From Candidatus Fermentibacterota bacterium (lineage in GTDB: Bacteria; JAFGKV01), in contig JAFGKV010000119.1 in assembly GCA_016928395.1 (NCBI GenBank), forward strand, positions 1 to 9,205: DNA of 9,205 nucleotides. Direction: 5' to 3'. The position numbers and the translations under genes were made by a program. This document shows positions 6,348 to 9,205 of the stretch, in pieces. Each line of letters opens with the position of its first letter. The first letter of the stretch is position 1. Below the pieces are notes generated by a model that saw nothing but the letters and a program-made list of their open reading frames with translations, did not search any database and was not told the origin of the DNA.

Positions 6348-6874
6348 TATCCCTCGATGTCGTCACTGAAGAGATCAACCCCCGCTAGACCCACGACGAA
6401 GTCTATTAGCTCCCCAGGATTCATCCCCAGCCGGATCGATGGCCCAAGCCCCGCGGCAACCTCGATCTGCGTGTAGAACTGCGGAGTTGCAGCGGAATGG
6501 CGGAAAAGCTCAAACTCGCCTCCCCTGGTCCACGGGCCAATCCCGACGGCCATGAAGTCCTTGTGGCGCTGGTCTACCACTTCTCCCGGGGGGGAGAACA
6601 CCTCCATGCGGTAGACTAAAAGGTCGACATCGGACACGGGCGGACCGCCTTGCTCGTACAGCATTCCCAGGCGACCTCCACGGAGCCCCATCACGTCACG
6701 ATTGGCGAACAGGCCGGCACCGATGGCGCTCACCCGGGCCCTGACGCCGACGCCGTACCCAAAGGAGATGGTGGCCACATCCGCCGCATCCCGAACCCGG
6801 TTGGTGAGGTAGGGGGACGAGCATGCCAGGGCGGTGACGGCCAGGCATGCCACCACCGGCAAGAGCACTCTCAA
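6347..6874 (-). CDS. Exported lipoprotein-like protein of unknown function
   Basis: A 175-residue protein with an N-terminal signal: one Arg, a hydrophobic core, then TALAC-SS, a degenerate lipobox with Cys18. The mature part begins YLTNRVRDAADV and continues GYGVGVRARVSAIGAGLF, then GLRGGRLG. It ends with FYTQIEVAAGLGPSIRLGMN and PGELIDFVVGLAGVDLFSDD. This pattern matches, as I recall it, a family of uncharacterised exported proteins found in Planctomycetes, Leptospira and deltaproteobacteria; the glycine and aromatic alternation could form beta structure at the outer membrane. The start is uncertain: TTG 6874 is used, GTG 6868 is possible. An ATG at 6886 is in another frame and meets a TGA overlapping the TTG. 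It sits between an exported coiled-coil gene upstream and a cytoplasmic gene downstream on the same strand. The function is unknown. Confidence 0.75.
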   Translation of the reverse strand: MRVLLPVVACLAVTALACSSPYLTNRVRDAADVATISFGYGVGVRARVSAIGAGLFANRDVMGLRGGRLGMLYEQGGPPVSDVDLLVYRMEVFSPPGEVVDQRHKDFMAVGIGPWTRGGEFELFRHSAATPQFYTQIEVAAGLGPSIRLGMNPGELIDFVVGLAGVDLFSDDIEG

Positions 6875-6999
6875 GGCAGTCTCATCGCCAGGTTCGGGAG
6901 GCTTGAGGTTGGATGAGTGGAAGACTGCAGCACTGAGGAAAGGGGGTCACCTGACCTGCGCCATAGCGCGCGAACCGCATCCATCCGGTCATCCCACCT

Positions 7000-8304
7000 C
7001 TACTTGTTCACATTGCTCTCCCGCATCGGGTCGGTGAACATCACGTGACCGTAGTACGGGCCCCAGCTCCCGTCGCTGAGCCTGTCCTTGCTGACATCAA
7101 TGGTGTACAGCACGACGTCATTGCCCCGTTTGCCCGCGATCTGGGCCGTGACGGAGCGGGTCGTACGGAATCGAAGAGCTGAGTAAGTGCCGTCGGTTGG
7201 CTCCCAGCGACTCTCTTCCTTCCAGTCGTTGCTTATCACCGTCGTGCGGAGGATCCTGGCATCGGGGTGTTTCTTCTGGAGGAGTTCGCCAGCCTTCGTC
7301 TTGATCTGGCTCGCCTCGCTTCCGGTGAAGCCGTCAGGCTTCATGAGGGTCTGGTCGATGCGCGCATGCCGGATGGCCTCATCACGCCTCTCGAGATCGC
7401 GCAGCCGATTACGGAGTTGCGCCGGACGCGGGTCATCGGGGCCTGCCGCTGCGGCGCCCCGCTCGATCAAGGTCTGGATGCGGGTGATCTGGCTCTTCTG
7501 GAGCGTCAGCAAGGTCTCAGACGTCTCCTTCTTGGCCTCCTGGCGGCTGACAAAATCGGCAGCATACCCAAGTTCACGCTCGGCTTCTTCCAAATCCATC
7601 AGGGCGTATTCCCTGCACGATTCGGCGAAGCTCTGCAATGCCCGATCAAGGTCCTCCTCCACCGTGGCCAGTTCATCAGTCTTCTTCTCTGCCGAGGGAG
7701 AGGCACGAAACTCCTTCAGCGCCGCTTCGGCCTCGGCGTAGATGGCCATGCGCTTGGCCATCTCCTCCTCTTCCTGGGTTGCGCTGGGGATCAGGTATTT
7801 GTCGCGGTTGTGATCGGGCCTTCCCAAAGGGATCACATACGGCTTGAGAGCCGTCAGCCAGTCGGCCGAAGCCGTCTCCATGTCGGCGGCCACGGCCTGA
7901 GCCTCAGCAGCTTTCTGGATATCGCCGGCCTGGAGGGCATCGGCCGCGGCCTCCAGGGCATCGATGCGCGCGTACGCAGCCTCCATCTCTGCATTGCCTG
8001 CTGGAATCTGCGACCCGAAGCGATCCTGAATCTCATCCATCTTGGCACGGCCACTCTTCACGGCGGCCTGGGCTGTCGTGACCCGGTAGTCCGTACTCAG
8101 GTTGGTCGACTGCTCTCCCATGACCCGCTCGCCTTTGGCAAGAATCCTGTCCAACTCCTTCAGGCGGAACGACGCGCCGGAAGGCAGCGTGTCCTGGGCG
8201 AGGGCCGGGACGGCCAGAAGGAGCACGACAGCCGCGGCCAGGATGGGCGGCACTAGCATACACGCGAGGGAACCGTAACCATGGGTGAAAGCGATACGAC
8301 GCAT
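7000..8304 (-). CDS. Exported coiled-coil protein of unknown function
   Basis: A 434-residue protein with a clear signal peptide: MRRIAFTHGYG, a hydrophobic core (about 18-33) and the cleavage site VPALA-QD near residue 36. The mature protein is therefore periplasmic or secreted. About 70-150 and 190-320 are Ala/Glu/Lys/Arg-rich helices likely to form coiled coils, such as EMEAAYARIDALEAAADALQ and the acidic QEEEEMAKRM. The last 110 residues differ and look like an alpha/beta domain: KTKAGELLQKKHPDARILRT, then DWKEESRWEPTDGT, TTRSVTAQIAGK and DVVLYTIDVSKD. I do not recognise the family. The start at 8304 is chosen because AGGAGG lies 6 nt upstream and it begins the signal peptide; an open frame extends to 8382 without support. 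It precedes the lipoprotein-like gene by 125 nt on the same strand. Confidence 0.85.
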   Translation of the reverse strand: MRRIAFTHGYGSLACMLVPPILAAAVVLLLAVPALAQDTLPSGASFRLKELDRILAKGERVMGEQSTNLSTDYRVTTAQAAVKSGRAKMDEIQDRFGSQIPAGNAEMEAAYARIDALEAAADALQAGDIQKAAEAQAVAADMETASADWLTALKPYVIPLGRPDHNRDKYLIPSATQEEEEMAKRMAIYAEAEAALKEFRASPSAEKKTDELATVEEDLDRALQSFAESCREYALMDLEEAERELGYAADFVSRQEAKKETSETLLTLQKSQITRIQTLIERGAAAAGPDDPRPAQLRNRLRDLERRDEAIRHARIDQTLMKPDGFTGSEASQIKTKAGELLQKKHPDARILRTTVISNDWKEESRWEPTDGTYSALRFRTTRSVTAQIAGKRGNDVVLYTIDVSKDRLSDGSWGPYYGHVMFTDPMRESNVNK

Positions 8305-8310
8305 TGGCGA

Positions 8311-8316
8311 CCTCCT
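8311..8316 (-). promoter_or_regulatory. Ribosome binding site of the exported coiled-coil gene
   Basis: On the minus strand AGGAGG stands 6 nt before the ATG at 8304. It fixes this start over the upstream in-frame ATG at 8382, which has no such site and would place 26 residues before the signal peptide. Confidence 0.75.
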
Positions 8317-8368
8317 TACGTCATTGATGGCCCCGGGAAACATGGCATTGTGCTGCGAGAATCCCTTC

Positions 8369-8396
8369 AAGGTATCTGCCATTCGGCCGCGGTCAA
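8369..8396 (-). promoter_or_regulatory. Candidate sigma-70 promoter of the exported coiled-coil gene
   Basis: Reading the minus strand, TTGACC (8391-8396) and TACCTT (8369-8374) are separated by 16 nt. The -35 match is good, the -10 match only 3 of 6. Position about 65 nt before the start codon and just after the end of maf fits a promoter for the 7000-8304 gene. Confidence 0.3.
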
Positions 8397-8399
8397 CCA

Positions 8400-8414
8400 G
8401 GCCCGACCAGGGCC
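8400..8414 (-). terminator. Small hairpin after maf
   Basis: GGCCC-GACCA-GGGCC forms a 5-bp stem with a 5-nt loop, 8 nt past the maf stop on the minus strand. The decamer GGCCGCGGTC occurs on both sides (8385-8394 and 8411-8420), allowing alternative pairings through CCGCGG. No T tract follows, so termination is only possible. Confidence 0.25.
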
Positions 8415-8422
8415 GCGGTCTC

Positions 8423-9049
8423 TCAGGGCCAGAGAGCGGCGAGATCAGGGACTGCTGCGAACCGGGTCCACGATGAACTCGTCATTTCTCCTACCAAGGA
8501 GAACAGGGCCTCCAGGGGGAAGCCAGCGACATTGCTGCATGAGCCGTCAATTCGTTCCACGATCATGGACCCCAGCCCCTGGAGACCATACGCGCCAGCC
8601 TTGTCGCGCGGCTCTCCCGAGCGGACATAGAACTGGATCTCAGATACGGAAAGGGAGCGAAACTTCACGAGACTCTCTACCTCTCTTGATGCCGAACCGA
8701 CGGAAGTCCCAAGAGCAACTGCGGTGAGCACCCGGTGCCACCTTCCCGAGAGCCGCCGGAGCATGACCTCTGCTTCCTTATCATCCGCAGGTTTTCCGAG
8801 CACGTCATTCCCGACCACTACGATGGTATCCGCGGCGATGACCGCCGCATCCAGATGACGTGGTTGCACCTCGGCGAGTTTGTCGAAGGCTGCCCGGCGG
8901 ACGAAGACTTCCGGCGGTTCCCCCGGCAGGCGTATCTCTTCCACGTGGGCCGGATCGACTACGCAGTCGAATCCTATGGCCCGGAGAAAGCGCAGGCGTC
9001 GCGGGGATGCGGAAGCAAGGACCCAGGAGCTGGGGGGTTCACGGTTCAT
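8423..9049 (-). CDS. maf: Maf-type nucleoside triphosphate pyrophosphatase
   Basis: Cytoplasmic enzyme of the Maf/HAM1 fold that hydrolyses non-canonical or excess nucleotides to monophosphate and pyrophosphate; YhdE-type members prefer dTTP and UTP. It has 208 residues, near the family norm of 190-200. Motifs in order: LASASPRRLRFL (11-22, phosphate binding), the EAL-like FDKLAEV, AADTIVVV (73-79, catalytic Asp74), GKPADDKEAEVMLRRLSGRWHRVLTAV split around 85-111, and YVRSGEPRDKAGAYGLQGLG (141-160). The DKAGAYGLQG signature points to the dTTP/UTP subgroup rather than the YceF type. GSCSNVAGFPL replaces the common GSYxNVVGLPL, a mild change. The ATG at 9049 follows AAGGCGGG by about 7 nt. It is upstream of and on the same strand as the exported coiled-coil gene, with a 118-nt gap, so probably a separate unit. 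Confidence 0.95.
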   Translation of the reverse strand: MNREPPSSWVLASASPRRLRFLRAIGFDCVVDPAHVEEIRLPGEPPEVFVRRAAFDKLAEVQPRHLDAAVIAADTIVVVGNDVLGKPADDKEAEVMLRRLSGRWHRVLTAVALGTSVGSASREVESLVKFRSLSVSEIQFYVRSGEPRDKAGAYGLQGLGSMIVERIDGSCSNVAGFPLEALFSLVGEMTSSSWTRFAAVPDLAALWP

Positions 9050-9205
9050 GGTCTGTCCCGCCTTGCGAGAGGTCCTGAGGATTCAGGGGTCAGGGAATGA
9101 AGCACACGGTTCAGCACGACGACCCCCTCGGCTGAGGCGTTTGAGTGCGATGTGAGTCGCTTCGCCGCAACCAGTAGTCGTCAGTAGTCACTACAGCCTT
9201 CGAAA

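Noticed and set aside
7267-8256. 329-codon plus-strand frame antisense to the exported coiled-coil gene
   Set aside because: It is a complement shadow in a high-GC gene: Gly/Leu/Arg-rich with no motifs, while the minus frame has a signal peptide and a strong ribosome site.
9170-9197. CAGTAGTCGTCAGTAGTCACTA, two copies of CAGTAGTC near the right edge
   Set aside because: Only two 8-nt copies; too little for a repeat array or attachment site, and the window ends there.
9111-9205. Open minus-strand frame entering from the right edge, ending with TGA at 9111-9113, 61 nt before maf
   Set aside because: Only 30 codons with a basic, Ser/Thr/Pro-rich composition and no family signal; too short to call a partial gene.

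Overview
This is a GC-rich bacterial window with frequent GTG and TTG starts. The left half is a tight plus-strand operon for type IV pilus control, and the right half holds minus-strand envelope and housekeeping-type genes. A Pil two-component system, a PilT-family ATPase, an FmdB-type zinc ribbon and a Maf pyrophosphatase together suggest a Gram-negative, probably environmental lineage such as a deltaproteobacterium-like group, Methylomirabilota/Rokubacteria or Nitrospirota. That placement is inference; there is no rRNA or other marker here to settle it.

Layout. (1) 162-4330, plus strand: a membrane histidine kinase of the PilS type, a PilT/PilU-family retraction ATPase and a sigma-54-dependent response regulator of the PilR type. 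Gaps are 7-13 nt and 10 nt, so they are almost certainly co-transcribed. The kinase and regulator flank the motor gene instead of being adjacent; no pilin gene is visible. (2) 4331-5734: about 1.4 kb that is mostly non-coding. It contains only one clear gene, a 60-codon FmdB-type zinc-ribbon protein (4891-5073), plus a possible CheW-like remnant just after pilR, an inverted-repeat block (4624-4668), a perfect 17-bp AT-rich hairpin (5172-5209), and a 52-codon reading frame that appears broken by one G in a G5 run. (3) 5735-8304, minus strand: three genes read right to left. They encode an exported coiled-coil protein of unknown function, a small lipoprotein-like protein of an uncharacterised family, and a conserved cytoplasmic protein of unknown function. 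(4) 8423-9049, minus strand: Maf, a nucleoside triphosphate pyrophosphatase. Past it the window ends in about 150 bp with no supported gene.

How the genes work together. In known PilSR systems the kinase sits in the inner membrane with six helices and no large periplasmic sensor. It phosphorylates the receiver of PilR, which activates sigma-54 promoters. Placing the motor ATPase between them implies joint expression of pilus retraction and its regulation. The minus-strand trio is not obviously connected to pili; its members are linked only by shared strand and short gaps. No CRISPR array, transposase, rRNA or tRNA was seen. Nothing here clearly amounts to a new defence or mobile system. The best leads are the unusual gene order, the strong hairpin, the putative broken small gene, and the uncharacterised exported genes.
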